Shown: positions 9,334-18,155, numbered from the stretch's first letter. The stretch: DNA of 64,000 bases from Gemmatimonadota bacterium (GCA_021324775.1 JAJPIM010000001.1:53353-117352), one strand, 5' to 3'. A program made the numbers and translations. Notes: a model not told the origin generated them from the letters alone.

Positions 9334-11007
9334 CTACAGGACCGCGCTGACCGCCGCGAACTGCGGCGCCGACGCGAGAAACGCCTCGAACACGTCGTCG
9401 CGCCACCACCGGCGGTTGCCGCTCATGCAGCTCTTCATATCCTCGATCCCGGCCGCGGGCGGCTTCGCGGCCTGATAGCTACGCGCCGAGGTCATCGCGT
9501 CGTAGACATCCGCGACGCAGACGACTTGCGCGTGCAACGGCACTTCGTCGCCGCGGAGCCCGTCCGGATATCCGCTGCCATCCAGCTTCTCGTGGTGCGA
9601 TCGGATGATCGGCTTCACGGTCCACGGGAAGTCGATCGTCGAGACCAGCTCCAGTCCCCAGAGGGGGTGCATCTTGATGATCGCGAACTCTTCTTCGCTC
9701 AGCCGCGACGGTTTGTTCAGGATTTCGTGCGGCACACGCATCTTGCCCAGGTCGTGCAGGTATGCGCCCATCCGCACCGTCATGACGCCCTCGTCATCCA
9801 GCCCGAGCGCGCGCGCGACGGCGATCGCGTATTCCGCCACGCGCCCTGAGTGACCGAAGGTGTAGGTGTCGGCCGACTCCAGCGAGCGCCCCCAGTTCGC
9901 GACGACTTCGACGAACAGGCTTTCCAGGTTCGCGACTCGAGCCGAGACGTCGCGCAGGTCCCGCTGCGCACCCAGTCGCTGGAACAGCCGGATCGACCGG
10001 TTGAGGAATACAACCGAGTCATGGTTGTGCTCGATGCGCCGGTACACGAGCGCCAGCTCGCGGCTGGCCTCGGCTTCCTGCAACGTCGCTCCACACCCCA
10101 CCGCCAGGTCGATCGCTGCCTTGAGGCGCGCCTCGGCTAGCCCCAGCACGCCCGTCTCCCGATACAGGACGCCGAGGAATTTGTAGGCGTCCGATTTCCC
10201 CTGTTGGCTCCCCATCCCGTCGAAGATCCGGAGCGCCGACTCCGCACTCTGCCGTGCATCCTCGAAGTGCTGCCGTGCAATGTGGACCTCGGTGCGGTTG
10301 AGCAGGGCGCACCCGCGCAGATGCACGTCGCCGGTGCGCTCCGCGAAGTCGAGACACTTCGCGTAGTACCCGTCGGCCTGATCCCACCGCTGCTCGTCCG
10401 CGCTCACCATGCCGAGGTTGTGGTAGGCGATCGCACAGCCACGCTCGTCGCCTGCCTGCTGAAAGGCCACGAGCGATGTGCTGTACCGCGACAGCGCCTC
10501 TCGCAGATCGCCCTCGATGTTCGCGATGATCCCGAAGTTCTGCTCGATACGCCCGCGCAGCTCGTCGTGCTCCATGCCGGCGGCGAGGGCCCGAGTCAGC
10601 GCTTCCCGCGCTTCCGCCAACTCGCCCCGCTCCAGATGGACCGCCCCCATCGCGTTCAGCGCTTCGGCAGCCTCGATCGGATCACCCGCCGACTTCGCCG
10701 CGTCGTATGCGTCGCGCAGCAACGCCATCGCGGTATCCCACTCGTGCCGTCTCCGATGAACGGCGCCTTTGCGCCGGAGTGCCTCCGCGCGGACGCTCGC
10801 TTCGCCCGAAGCTGCGGCCTCGCCGTAGGCCAGCAACGCCTCCGGGCTCCGTCCCTCGCGTTCGTGACGCCGGCCATCCGCCAGCAGCTCCGCACCGCGG
10901 CTCTGAAGCTTGGGTTCCGGCAAAACGGGAACCTGCCCCGCCGCTGTCGCGACGAGGCAGGCGTCCGCCTGGGGTACCGGATGTCTTCGCCGGCGCTGCC
11001 GCGGCAT
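9334..11007 (-). CDS. TPR-repeat protein with C-terminal HD-GYP phosphodiesterase domain
   Basis: 557 aa, cytoplasmic. Roughly residues 30-360 are tetratricopeptide repeats (for example GDPIEAAEALNAMGAVHLER, DERGCAIAYHNLGMVSADE), probably for protein contacts. The C-terminal part is an HD-GYP domain, a family that hydrolyses cyclic di-GMP: HSGRVAEYA, LHDLGK (His 418, Asp 419), the IIRSHHEKLDGSGYPDGLRG segment with the GYP signature, and DVYDAMTSARSY. The frame is open upstream into the neighbouring lipoprotein gene; the ATG at 11007, eight bases past that gene's TAA, is the sensible start. Coupling to a lipoprotein gene suggests one transcription unit. Signal input is unknown. Confidence 0.9.
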   Translation of the reverse strand: MPRQRRRRHPVPQADACLVATAAGQVPVLPEPKLQSRGAELLADGRRHEREGRSPEALLAYGEAAASGEASVRAEALRRKGAVHRRRHEWDTAMALLRDAYDAAKSAGDPIEAAEALNAMGAVHLERGELAEAREALTRALAAGMEHDELRGRIEQNFGIIANIEGDLREALSRYSTSLVAFQQAGDERGCAIAYHNLGMVSADEQRWDQADGYYAKCLDFAERTGDVHLRGCALLNRTEVHIARQHFEDARQSAESALRIFDGMGSQQGKSDAYKFLGVLYRETGVLGLAEARLKAAIDLAVGCGATLQEAEASRELALVYRRIEHNHDSVVFLNRSIRLFQRLGAQRDLRDVSARVANLESLFVEVVANWGRSLESADTYTFGHSGRVAEYAIAVARALGLDDEGVMTVRMGAYLHDLGKMRVPHEILNKPSRLSEEEFAIIKMHPLWGLELVSTIDFPWTVKPIIRSHHEKLDGSGYPDGLRGDEVPLHAQVVCVADVYDAMTSARSYQAAKPPAAGIEDMKSCMSGNRRWWRDDVFEAFLASAPQFAAVSAVL

Positions 11008-11015
11008 TCGCCGGG

Positions 11016-11642
11016 TTACCGGGTCCGGTCCGCGACTGCGTAGACCGAGAAGTGCCAGATCGGCGCCGAGATAGTGTACTGGTTCAGGTTGAGCGTCGTC
11101 GGCAGAATCTCGAGCAACTCGCCGAGCAGCGACTGCAGATAGACGATCTTCGCTGTACTGGCCGGCGGCTTGGCGCACTGCCGGTAATTCAGGGTCAGCA
11201 CGGGCGGCACGAGGAACTGCAGCCCTTCAGGCTGGAACACCGCGCTCAGGTGCCCATCACCGGGCGTCGTCGCCGTGATCGTGGTGTTCCTGAGTACCGC
11301 GCCCGGCGGGACGATCAGCGTGTTGCTGCCGAACGTGACCTTACCGCCCAGGATCCCGATGTTGGCTGATCCTGTGTGTGGCACCGAATCCGCGGTGCAC
11401 ACATACAGAGTCGAGGAATCCTGCGACAACGGCAACAGGCCGAGTAGCTCGGAGTTGGAACTCCGTGCCTGCGCACTGACCGCGACCGCCGCGTCCCCCG
11501 ATACCGAATTCCGGTTCGACGGCGCCACTGCGTCGGGGCCACCAGCATCACACGCGGCGGCTAGAAACGCGACACCGCAAGTGAGACTCATCCATCGTAC
11601 CGTGGAACGCTTCACAAAATCTCCGCGGTTCATGTCTGTCAT
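11016..11642 (-). CDS. Lipoprotein with ZU5-like domain
   Basis: 208 aa. The N-terminus (FVKRSTVRWMSLTCGVAFLAAACDAGG) is a signal peptide with lipobox A-A-A-C, so the protein should be a lipoprotein outside the inner membrane. The middle, GGKVTFGSNTLIVPPGAV followed by a TTITATTPG strand and a Pro-rich VPPVLTLNY strand, resembles the ZU5 domain, whose hallmark is a Pro-Pro-Gly-Ala-Val turn. No enzyme residues are seen. I chose the ATG at 11642; an ATG at 11633 is also possible and gives a more compact signal peptide. The gene precedes the TPR/HD-GYP gene by eight bases. Confidence 0.75.
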   Translation of the reverse strand: MTDMNRGDFVKRSTVRWMSLTCGVAFLAAACDAGGPDAVAPSNRNSVSGDAAVAVSAQARSSNSELLGLLPLSQDSSTLYVCTADSVPHTGSANIGILGGKVTFGSNTLIVPPGAVLRNTTITATTPGDGHLSAVFQPEGLQFLVPPVLTLNYRQCAKPPASTAKIVYLQSLLGELLEILPTTLNLNQYTISAPIWHFSVYAVADRTR

Positions 11643-12128
11643 CGGCGCTGAATCAGCACTGTGATAGTGCGGTGCTAATTCGTGATGGTGAGGCACTTAG
11701 CGCCGGATGTAGCTGCAGGAGGGGAGTGGCAAGCGCAGTGCCAGGGACCGTTTCTCCACTAAGTCATAGTGGGCTATGCGCTGCAGCAGGTGATGCATTC
11801 GTGAACACCAACGCATGCTGCCCGAACTGCCGCGAATTGCCAATTCACTCGAAAATGGAATTGCACGAACCGTCACATCGCGCGCCCGCCCATCGCGTCA
11901 TTTCGTCGCATCGCGGCGTGTCGCTCTCTCTGGTCTGGCAACCACTCTGCATCCCCGTATTCGCATTCCACCGCTCGTTTCAGCCACGACCACTCTATTC
12001 ACTGAACCCTGCTCGTAGTAAGACGCACATCGTGCGCGCAGAATCACGCGCATGTCGTGCGTTGTTGTCCGCCGTTGTTGTGCGCTTGGCCTGCGCGTTG
12101 GCCTTTATGCTGTTGTGCGGTGCCGTTG

Positions 12129-12207
12129 GACGGTGTCGTTAGACGGTGTCGTTAGACGGTGTCGTTAGACGGGTGTCGTTAGACGGGTGTCGTTAGACGG
12201 TGTCGTT
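12129..12207. repeat. Tandem 13/14-base repeats (GACGGTGTCGTTA)
   Basis: Six adjacent units: three of GACGGTGTCGTTA, two with one extra G (GACGGGTGTCGTTA) and a final shortened one. The preceding 60 bases contain degenerate relatives. Confidence 0.9.
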
Positions 12208-12350
12208 GTGCGGTGTTGTGAGCGCGTACACGCACCGTAGTGCAACGCATACGGCACACTGTCACACTCATAGACACTGTCGCAATCACAGACTGTGGGT
12301 TTCGTCCGCTAGCGTATCCACGTGGCTGCCGGCACCGCGACGCTCTATTG

Positions 12351-12380
12351 TCCCTGGTAGGGACCGGTCGCGACCGGCCC
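12351..12380. repeat. Type A palindromic repeat, copy 2
   Basis: TCCCTGGTAGGGA followed by CCGGTCGCGACCGG. It sits immediately before the 140-base repeat units and shares its last bases with the first of them. Confidence 0.8.
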
Positions 12381-12423
12381 TGTTGATCTGTCGTTGCCGT
12401 CCCACCACCGCTTGTCGCCGAGC

Positions 12424-12492
12424 GCAGCGGGGGCCGTTCGCGAACCGTAGGTCGCCCTGTCAGGCAACGGCCCCCAGACGGATGCGGCAGAC
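12424..12492. repeat. Type B palindromic repeat, copy 1
   Basis: Outer arms GGGGGCCGTT / AACGGCCCCC enclose a self-complementary TTCGCGAA and a GCCCTGTCAGGC block, so the folded strand could form a clover of small hairpins. CAGACGGATGC follows the right arm. Confidence 0.75.
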
Positions 12493-12563
12493 CGCGTAGG
12501 TCCTGCATCACAACCGGCCCCGCCGATCTGTCGTTGCCGTCCCGCCATCGCTTCTCGTCGAGC

Positions 12564-12632
12564 GCAGCGGGGGCCGTTCGTGAACCGGAGGTCGCCCTGT
12601 CAGGCAACGGCCCCCAGACGGATGCCGCAGCC
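12564..12632. repeat. Type B palindromic repeat, copy 2
   Basis: Nearly identical to copy 1. TTCGTGAACCGG replaces TTCGCGAACCGT. The arms and the trailing CAGACGGATGC are kept. Confidence 0.75.
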
Positions 12633-12805
12633 CGTGTTGGTCCTGCATCACAACCGGCCCCGCCGATCTGTCGTTGCCGTCCCACCACCACCTGTCGCCG
12701 AGCGCAGCGGAGGTAGGTAAGCACACGCTCATGTGACGGGCCCGCGCGTATCCCGTCTCGAATGAAAGGTGCGCATCGGCGCCAAGCATCTACCCGTGTG
12801 CGGAG

Positions 12806-14425
12806 ATGGCCGTGCAACAGGTTCTTGAACAGCACTCGCCCCACTCACCCGTCCGGCGCGACCTGCCGACACCATATGAAGAGATCGTCGATCTCATCGA
12901 CGAGGCCGTATTTCGGACCGACCACGCCGGCAGGTGGACATTCCTGAGCCAAGCGTGGACGACGGTGACGGGATTCGCCGTGGCAGAGAGCGTCGGCCGC
13001 TGCCTGGCCGATGTCGTCCACAGCAGCGACGCGCGGTTGTACGCGGACACGATCGGCCCGCTCCTGCTCGGCACGACTGTGAGCGCGCATGAGCACGTCC
13101 GCGTGGTCACAGCCCACGGGACGGTCCGCTGGCTCGTCCTGCGCGTTCGCTCCGAACGCGATCCGAACGGCAAAGTACTCGGCCTGTGCGGCACGCTGTA
13201 CGACATCACGGAGCGCAAGGCCGAAGGCGTGCGTCGCGAGGAAGAGTTGCGCGCATCGCAGAAGATGGAAGCGATCGGCCGCCTCGCCGGTGGGATCTCC
13301 CACGACTTCAACAATCTCCTCACGGTCATCCTGAGCTACGCCCAGTTGATCGAAGAAGCCGTCGGTGCCAATGGTGCCGTCTCCGGCGATGTCACGGAGC
13401 TGCGCCGGGCCTCGGAGCGGGCGGGTGAGCTGACGCGGCAGTTGCTGGCCTATAGCCGCCAGCAGTTGTTGAAGCCGACGACGCTCGATCTCGACAGGGT
13501 CGTGACCGACATGGCGACGATGCTGCGGCGCGTGATCGGCGAGGATATCGCCCTGACGCTCGTGCCAGGCCCACGCGCCGCGACGGTGCGCGCGGATGCC
13601 GGACAGATCGAGCAGGTCATCGTCAATCTCGCCGTCAATGCTCGCGATGCCATGCCCGGCGGCGGCACGCTCACGATCGCCACGACGTCGGCGGAGCTGG
13701 ATGACTCGGTCGGTGACTTGTGGGGTGTGCGCGTCGTACCCGGTCCGTACGTGGTGCTGTCGGTCACGGACACCGGCCAGGGCATGGACAAGGAGACACA
13801 ACGCCGGATTTTCGAGCCGTTCTTCACGACAAAGGACCTGGGACGCGGCACCGGACTGGGACTCGCCACGGTCTACGGGATCGTGAAGCAGAGCGGCGGA
13901 TACATCTGGGCCGAAAGCGCGCCCGATCGCGGGACGACGTTCCGGGTCTATCTCCCCCAGCTCGGACCCGGCACCATGGATCCGGTCGCCGCACCCCGGC
14001 GCTTCACGCTCCTGCGCGGTACGGAGACGATTCTCATCGTGGAGGATGAGTACACGGTGCGCGCGCTTGCCCGCCGCGTGCTGGAACGCGCCGGCTACAC
14101 GGTGCTGGACGCCGGTACCGCCGCCCAGGGGTTCGCGGTCATGAGCACCTACGGCAGCTCGATCGACCTGCTGCTGACGGATATCATCATGCCTGGCGCC
14201 ACGGGCCGCGATCTTGCCCAGCTCGTCACCACGTCCAACCCGGCAGTGAAGGTGCTCTATATGTCGGGCTACGACAACGGAGAGCTCGCCGCACGTCTCC
14301 AGGGACTCGGCGGCGCCCTCGCGCCCGGCATCGCGCTCCTCGAAAAGCCCTTCACTCCTGAAGACCTCGCGCGCCACGTCCGCGAGGTGCTCGACACGAG
14401 GGACGGCGGAGAAAAGGCGTCCTGA
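12806..14425 (+). CDS. Hybrid sensor kinase: PAS-HisKA-HATPase-receiver
   Basis: 539 aa, no membrane segment, so a cytoplasmic sensor. A PAS domain (residues about 25-145, ending TLYDITERKAE) is followed by HisKA of the SHDFNNLL type with phospho-acceptor His about 166, HATPase_c (NLAVNARDAMP, DTGQGMD, GTGLGLATVYGIV) and a C-terminal receiver (ILIVEDEYTVR) with phospho-acceptor Asp about 459 in LLLTDIIMPG. The architecture matches the PAS/HisKA/REC hybrids common in environmental bacteria. The GGAG five bases before the ATG fits this start. It follows the large repeat array and is convergent with the hydrolase gene. No partner regulator is adjacent. Confidence 0.92.
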   Translation: MAVQQVLEQHSPHSPVRRDLPTPYEEIVDLIDEAVFRTDHAGRWTFLSQAWTTVTGFAVAESVGRCLADVVHSSDARLYADTIGPLLLGTTVSAHEHVRVVTAHGTVRWLVLRVRSERDPNGKVLGLCGTLYDITERKAEGVRREEELRASQKMEAIGRLAGGISHDFNNLLTVILSYAQLIEEAVGANGAVSGDVTELRRASERAGELTRQLLAYSRQQLLKPTTLDLDRVVTDMATMLRRVIGEDIALTLVPGPRAATVRADAGQIEQVIVNLAVNARDAMPGGGTLTIATTSAELDDSVGDLWGVRVVPGPYVVLSVTDTGQGMDKETQRRIFEPFFTTKDLGRGTGLGLATVYGIVKQSGGYIWAESAPDRGTTFRVYLPQLGPGTMDPVAAPRRFTLLRGTETILIVEDEYTVRALARRVLERAGYTVLDAGTAAQGFAVMSTYGSSIDLLLTDIIMPGATGRDLAQLVTTSNPAVKVLYMSGYDNGELAARLQGLGGALAPGIALLEKPFTPEDLARHVREVLDTRDGGEKAS

Positions 14426-14430
14426 GCGCT

Positions 14431-14468
14431 TTTGTTTCTTCTCCTTTCTCCTTTCCCTTTTCTCTTTT
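14431..14468 (-). repeat. Post-stop purine tract after the secreted hydrolase gene
   Basis: On the minus strand the TAG stop at 14471-14469 is followed at once by AAAAGAGAAAAGGGAAAGG, then AGAAAGGAGAAGAAAC, until the TGA end of the convergent kinase gene. Confidence 0.7.
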
Positions 14469-15947
14469 CTAGTCGTCCGTCCCCGGCGGGGAGGCCGGTG
14501 GTAGGGTCGCCGCGAGCGCCGCAAACGCGCTGTCGCTCCGCAGACGGTCGAACGCATGCTCGTCGCGGAGATCGGCCGCGGTCAGAGTGCCACCTGACTT
14601 GGCGCACCGCAACGACTCCAGCACATCGCCGGTCCGCCCCATCTCCGCGTACGCCTTGGCCTGCTGGAAGCAGATGTACGGCGACGCCGGCGCAATCTCG
14701 TGCGCGATCGCGAGCATGGCGAGAGCGCCCTCGGGATCGCCCTGGCTGAAATACCTCCGTGGCTCGTAAAACGCGGTGTTGATCGACACGAGTGCCAGCA
14801 TCCGGCCCGCCGATTGCGCTCCCAGCCGGTCGTGCACGCTGTCCCGCTGCTGTCGCTGCAGGTTGCGGATGTCGAGGTCGCGGAGCGCGCTCTCGAGCGA
14901 CGGAGGAGCAGCATTCTGCAGCTTGTGGAGGAACGGCTCGAACTTGTCACGCGCGTACGAGTCGAACGCGGCATCCAGTGACTGATCACGGCGCTCGCGG
15001 TCGCGCACGGCTGGCAGTCGCTCCAGCGCCGCCGCCCGATCGTCTGCGACCCTGGTGTCGGCCAGCCCGCGGAAGTCGTCACGAATCGCCCGATACTGAA
15101 TGGCCGCGTCGAACAGCCGGCCCGAATCTTCGGCCGCTCGCGCCCGCGCCATCCGCTGGGTGAACCACGTCAGAGCCAGCGAGTCCTCGCGCGGGCGTTG
15201 TCCGCGCTTCATCGCCTGGAGCTCCATCCAGTCCAGCCCATCACCGCATATCGGCGCCGGCGGCCAGCCGTGCTGGCCATCGAAATACTCCGTCCGATGC
15301 GGCAGCACATCCAGCATATCGAGGGTGCGATTGAGCTCTCGCACTTCGTCGTAGTTGAAATCGCCGGTCCCGGCACCACCGAAGTACGCAAACGACGCTG
15401 GGTGCTTGAGCCGCACGTACGACTCGATGCCCCTCCACGGCAGCCCAGCGGCGAATCCGATTACGCCGGCCACGTGCCCCGGCAGCTGGTACGCAAATGT
15501 CCACGCCAGCCGCGCCGTACCGGACATCCCGGCGAGGTAGATCAGCGTCGTATCGGTCGTGAAACCATCCTGAAGGTCAGCCAGCATGGCGTTCACCGCG
15601 CGGACGTTCGGCTCCTCGGTGCTGTCGCTGACCGTGTTGTATGAGCTGACGACGATGTAGCCGTCACGCTCTGCCGCCTCCCGGAATCGCTCGATTGCGA
15701 GGATCGCCCGCCCCCGCGGGTCGAGCACGAGCAGCGCCGGCCACCGGCGCGACGCGTCGTAGTGCGATGGCAGATAGAGCGCGTACCGCTCACCGGAGTC
15801 GGCGCTGCTCTTGACCGACGGAACCACGACCCCGACGGGAAACCGCGAGCCGCCCGCCGCGCTTTCCTGTGCGCCAAGAGGCCTCGAGAGCCCACCCCCG
15901 GCGAGACCGGCGACGGCCGCCACGGCGAGCGCACTTGTCACTCGCAT
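14469..15947 (-). CDS. Secreted alpha/beta-hydrolase-fold protein with helical C-terminal region
   Basis: 492 aa. An N-terminal signal peptide (ALAVAAVAGLAGGGLSRPLGAQ) points to export. Residues about 45-260 look like an esterase/PHB-depolymerase-type hydrolase: YALYLPSHYDASRRWPALLVLDPRG, a G-M-S-G-T nucleophile elbow (LAGMSGTARLAW) and a late His in YFDGQHGWPP. The acid residue is not certain. The rest is helical and may be TPR-like (DPEGALAMLAIAHEIAP). The ATG at 15947 follows GAGGGG; an upstream extension lacks this site. The substrate cannot be told. The divergent gap to 16254 carries GGTTACA boxes. Confidence 0.75.
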   Translation of the reverse strand: MRVTSALAVAAVAGLAGGGLSRPLGAQESAAGGSRFPVGVVVPSVKSSADSGERYALYLPSHYDASRRWPALLVLDPRGRAILAIERFREAAERDGYIVVSSYNTVSDSTEEPNVRAVNAMLADLQDGFTTDTTLIYLAGMSGTARLAWTFAYQLPGHVAGVIGFAAGLPWRGIESYVRLKHPASFAYFGGAGTGDFNYDEVRELNRTLDMLDVLPHRTEYFDGQHGWPPAPICGDGLDWMELQAMKRGQRPREDSLALTWFTQRMARARAAEDSGRLFDAAIQYRAIRDDFRGLADTRVADDRAAALERLPAVRDRERRDQSLDAAFDSYARDKFEPFLHKLQNAAPPSLESALRDLDIRNLQRQQRDSVHDRLGAQSAGRMLALVSINTAFYEPRRYFSQGDPEGALAMLAIAHEIAPASPYICFQQAKAYAEMGRTGDVLESLRCAKSGGTLTAADLRDEHAFDRLRSDSAFAALAATLPPASPPGTDD

Positions 15948-16253
15948 TCGTCCCCTCGCGACATCAGGTGGATGTCCGGCACTGCACTGTTTGGACACCA
16001 GCGGCCATCTCGCGGTCGCCTTTCATATTTTCTCTTTCGCTTTCTCCCATTTTCTGTAACCTTATGGGCCTTTCCCATCAAATGAGCCGCTTGGCCAATT
16101 TGGCTCGCCGGCACAGGGTTACACCGAGAATCACCGGGTTACATCACTCGTCCGTCCACGGTTTTGTCCTCCGCACATTCGAAATACCCAATCGGCGCGC
16201 TCGCGCGTCCACGGCCTAGCGCGCCAAGCAAGCTCTCCCATATTGCACAGCCT
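15948..16253. other. Divergent intergenic region, relatively AT-rich
   Basis: About 300 bases between divergent genes. It has a T-rich stretch near 16021-16056 and three copies of GGTTACA (see separate entry). No gene is seen, unless the next gene starts at the TTG at 16164. Confidence 0.5.
16055..16143. promoter_or_regulatory. Three GGTTACA boxes, possible operators
   Basis: TGTAACC (inverted) at 16055-16061 and GGTTACA at 16117-16123 and 16137-16143. The last two are exactly 20 bases apart, about two helical turns, in the divergent region between the hydrolase and the repeat-protein gene. A regulator is not identified. Confidence 0.3.
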
Positions 16254-17555
16254 GTGACTGCGACTCTCGTGGCGTCCATCGGCGAACTGCCCCTCGTTCC
16301 GGCCCTCCGGCACGGTGCGTTCGTAGCGGCCCTCGGTGGAGTCGCCGACACTGACATGGCGTCGTCGCCCCGCTGGCAGGCACTCTGTGCCGGGTTTACG
16401 ACGCTCCGGCTCGTCGACATCTGGGCCGGCGAGGGCAGCGTCGATCCCCGCGCGTCTCGGGCCACGAGCGCCGCCGTCGCCGCTCTACCCGGGACGAGTA
16501 CCGCCCGAGGCCTGCTGGCAGCGATCGCGTCCGCCGTCGCCATGCCATATGTCGCCGGCGGCCCTTCGCCATACGCCCCGCTCGTCGCCTACGGCCGTCT
16601 CCTCGAGTACGACGCGGACTGGGCACTCGCGGTCGACGCGTACAGTGTCGTGATCGAACACGCGCCCGCCGGTGGAGCAGCCGATCTTCTCCCTGACGCC
16701 TATCACCGCTCGGGCTACTGCCGTCGCATGCTGGGCGATCTCGCCGGCGCATCCGCCGATTTCTCCGCCGGACGCAGGATCGCTCGCGAGCAAGGCAACT
16801 CGGCCGCCGACCTGCAGCTCCGCCTGTCCGAAGCAAACGTCATCGCGCACCGCGGCAACCTTCCCGAAGCGGCGCGCGTTCTGGAGCAGTTGGTCGCCGA
16901 TGCGGCAGCCGCCGGCGCTCGCCAGGTCGTCGCGGCCGCCCGCCACGACAGCGGGCTCGTTGCGCACGCGCAGGGCGATTTCGAACGCGCTGCGCTGCTC
17001 TGCTTCGGCGCGGCACAATCCTATGATGATCCACGCCAGCGCGCCCGTGCGCTCTCCGACCTCGCAGCCTGCGGCGCCGCACTTGGGCACCGGGAACTCG
17101 CCCGCCAGGTCAATGAGATCGTCTACACCACCGCGGCGATCCGCGAGTTGCGATGGGCCGCAGCGATCAATTTGCTCGAGATGGCCGCCGCCGACGGCCA
17201 CGAACAGATGTTCGAGGCCTACCGCTCGGCCATGGAAGCGGAACCGCTGCCTGTCACGCTCGCCGCGAATTACCACCTGTTCACGGGTCGCGGCCATGTC
17301 CGATTCGGACGCCCGCATCTGGCGCGGCAGGAGTTCGGACGCGCGCTGGGCATCTCGATGGATGCCGCCCTCAATCAGATCGGCATCCTCGCCGACCAGG
17401 CACTCGCTGATCTCAGCGCAACCGAACCCGCCCGCACGGAACACGAGGCCCCGGCAGGAACCCGCACCCAACCGCGCACAAAATCCTGGTCCCCGGAAAT
17501 CGAGGACCTGACGCAGTCCATAACCGAACTGCACCTGGCAACCATCGATCGATAG
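16254..17555 (+). CDS. Tetratricopeptide-like helical repeat protein
   Basis: 433 aa, no signal peptide or membrane segment. Helix pairs rich in Ala, Leu and Arg (LLPDAYHRSGYCRRMLGDLA, AARHDSGLVAHAQGDFERAA, ARALSDLAACGAALGHRELA) read as TPR-type repeats over residues about 95-390, followed by a polar tail. This suggests a protein-binding scaffold or an accumulator of cellular state; no enzyme motif is visible. The start is uncertain: a TTG at 16164 would add 30 residues, while the GTG at 16254 begins just before the conserved-looking LVASIGELPLVPALRHG. Neither has a clear ribosome site. Confidence 0.7.
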   Translation: MTATLVASIGELPLVPALRHGAFVAALGGVADTDMASSPRWQALCAGFTTLRLVDIWAGEGSVDPRASRATSAAVAALPGTSTARGLLAAIASAVAMPYVAGGPSPYAPLVAYGRLLEYDADWALAVDAYSVVIEHAPAGGAADLLPDAYHRSGYCRRMLGDLAGASADFSAGRRIAREQGNSAADLQLRLSEANVIAHRGNLPEAARVLEQLVADAAAAGARQVVAAARHDSGLVAHAQGDFERAALLCFGAAQSYDDPRQRARALSDLAACGAALGHRELARQVNEIVYTTAAIRELRWAAAINLLEMAAADGHEQMFEAYRSAMEAEPLPVTLAANYHLFTGRGHVRFGRPHLARQEFGRALGISMDAALNQIGILADQALADLSATEPARTEHEAPAGTRTQPRTKSWSPEIEDLTQSITELHLATIDR

Positions 17556-17640
17556 CCCGTCGCGACGGTCTGTCGCCGTTGGTTGGTGCCGTTCAGCAGT
17601 TAACGGTCTTTTCGCTGCAAGCAATCCCCAGTCGTCGAGG

Positions 17641-17759
17641 GCAGCAGGGGCCGTTCGTGAACCGCAGGTCGCCCTGTCGGGCAACGGCCCCACCGTCTTT
17701 TCGCTGCAAGCAATCGCCGGTCGTCGAGGACAGCAGGGGCCCCTCAGGAACGGCCCCCC
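17641..17759. repeat. Type B palindromic repeats (one full, one shortened) in a duplicated segment
   Basis: A full type B element lies at 17641-17692 and a shortened one at 17731-17759 (GGGGCCCCTCAGGAACGGCCCCCC). Both are preceded by the same TTTTCGCTGCAAGCAATC... GTCGTCGAGG block, so the segment has duplicated and one copy has lost its middle. Confidence 0.7.
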
Positions 17760-17807
17760 GACCTTTTCGGCCGCTTTCGCCCTTCTCCGCCCCCTGCCCC
17801 CAACGCT

Positions 17808-17987
17808 TTAGTTTCCGCTACCGACCAGAACTCCGTCGCTCGGGGTGACCTGCGACGACGAATGCAGCGACGAGTTCATCGCGGCAGGCGCCGTGGGAGC
17901 TGTCGGACTCGCACACGCAGCTGCGGCGGCAACGACCGCCAGGGCGGTGACTGTGGTGAGAACGATACGGCGGGCTGGGAACGACAT
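17808..17987 (-). CDS. Small lipoprotein
   Basis: 59 aa. Nearly half is a signal peptide (RRIVLTTVTALAVVAAAAAC) with lipobox A-A-A-C, followed by SPTAPTAPAAMNSSLHSSS and a short tail ending LVGSGN. It is probably an anchored peptide without a folded domain. The ATG at 17987 is preceded by GAGG at a five-base distance, which supports a real gene despite its size. It is divergent from the AraC-type regulator at 18156. Function unknown. Confidence 0.65.
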   Translation of the reverse strand: MSFPARRIVLTTVTALAVVAAAAACASPTAPTAPAAMNSSLHSSSQVTPSDGVLVGSGN

Positions 17988-18155
17988 GATGGCCTCGTGG
18001 TGTGGGATGCTTCGGGATGGATCGATGAAGCGTGTCCCGAACGATCGGCCCGGAATTGGCACCACCAAGGACCAAAACGGGAGTTGGCGGGGGCACGGCG
18101 AGCGGTCCCCGGGGCACTGCGGGATGCGCTACCATCTCGTCATTGGTGCTTCCCA

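Larger units (their letters stand above)
12374..12727. repeat. Direct repeats with 140-base period (2.5 copies)
   Basis: Units start with CCGGCCC at 12374, 12514 and 12654, exactly 140 bases apart. Each contains GATCTGTCGTTGCCGTCCC, then AGCGCAGCGG, then a type B element with arms GGGGGCCGTT and AACGGCCCCC, then CCTGCATCACAA. The third unit breaks off after the AGCGCAGCGG block, near the promoter region of the next kinase gene. Confidence 0.88.
11697..12805. other. 1.1 kb repeat-rich gap without a gene
   Basis: No persuasive coding frame. 11697-12122 is ordinary-looking intergenic DNA with a small hairpin (CCACTA / TAGTGG around 11755-11771). From 12129 a 13-base tandem array starts, then one type A palindrome, then two and a half copies of a 140-base unit containing type B elements. 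The 666-base open frame on the minus strand across 12179-12844 is an artefact of these repeats, since its translation repeats the same phrases. Confidence 0.7.

Noticed and set aside
11672..12142. 156-codon open frame on the plus strand
   Set aside because: The composition is mixed and Cys/Arg-rich, it has no ribosome site, and it runs into the 13-base tandem array. No domain is visible.
12179..12844. 221-codon open frame on the minus strand
   Set aside because: Its translation repeats the same phrases each 140 bases because it runs over the repeat units, and it overlaps the start of the kinase gene.
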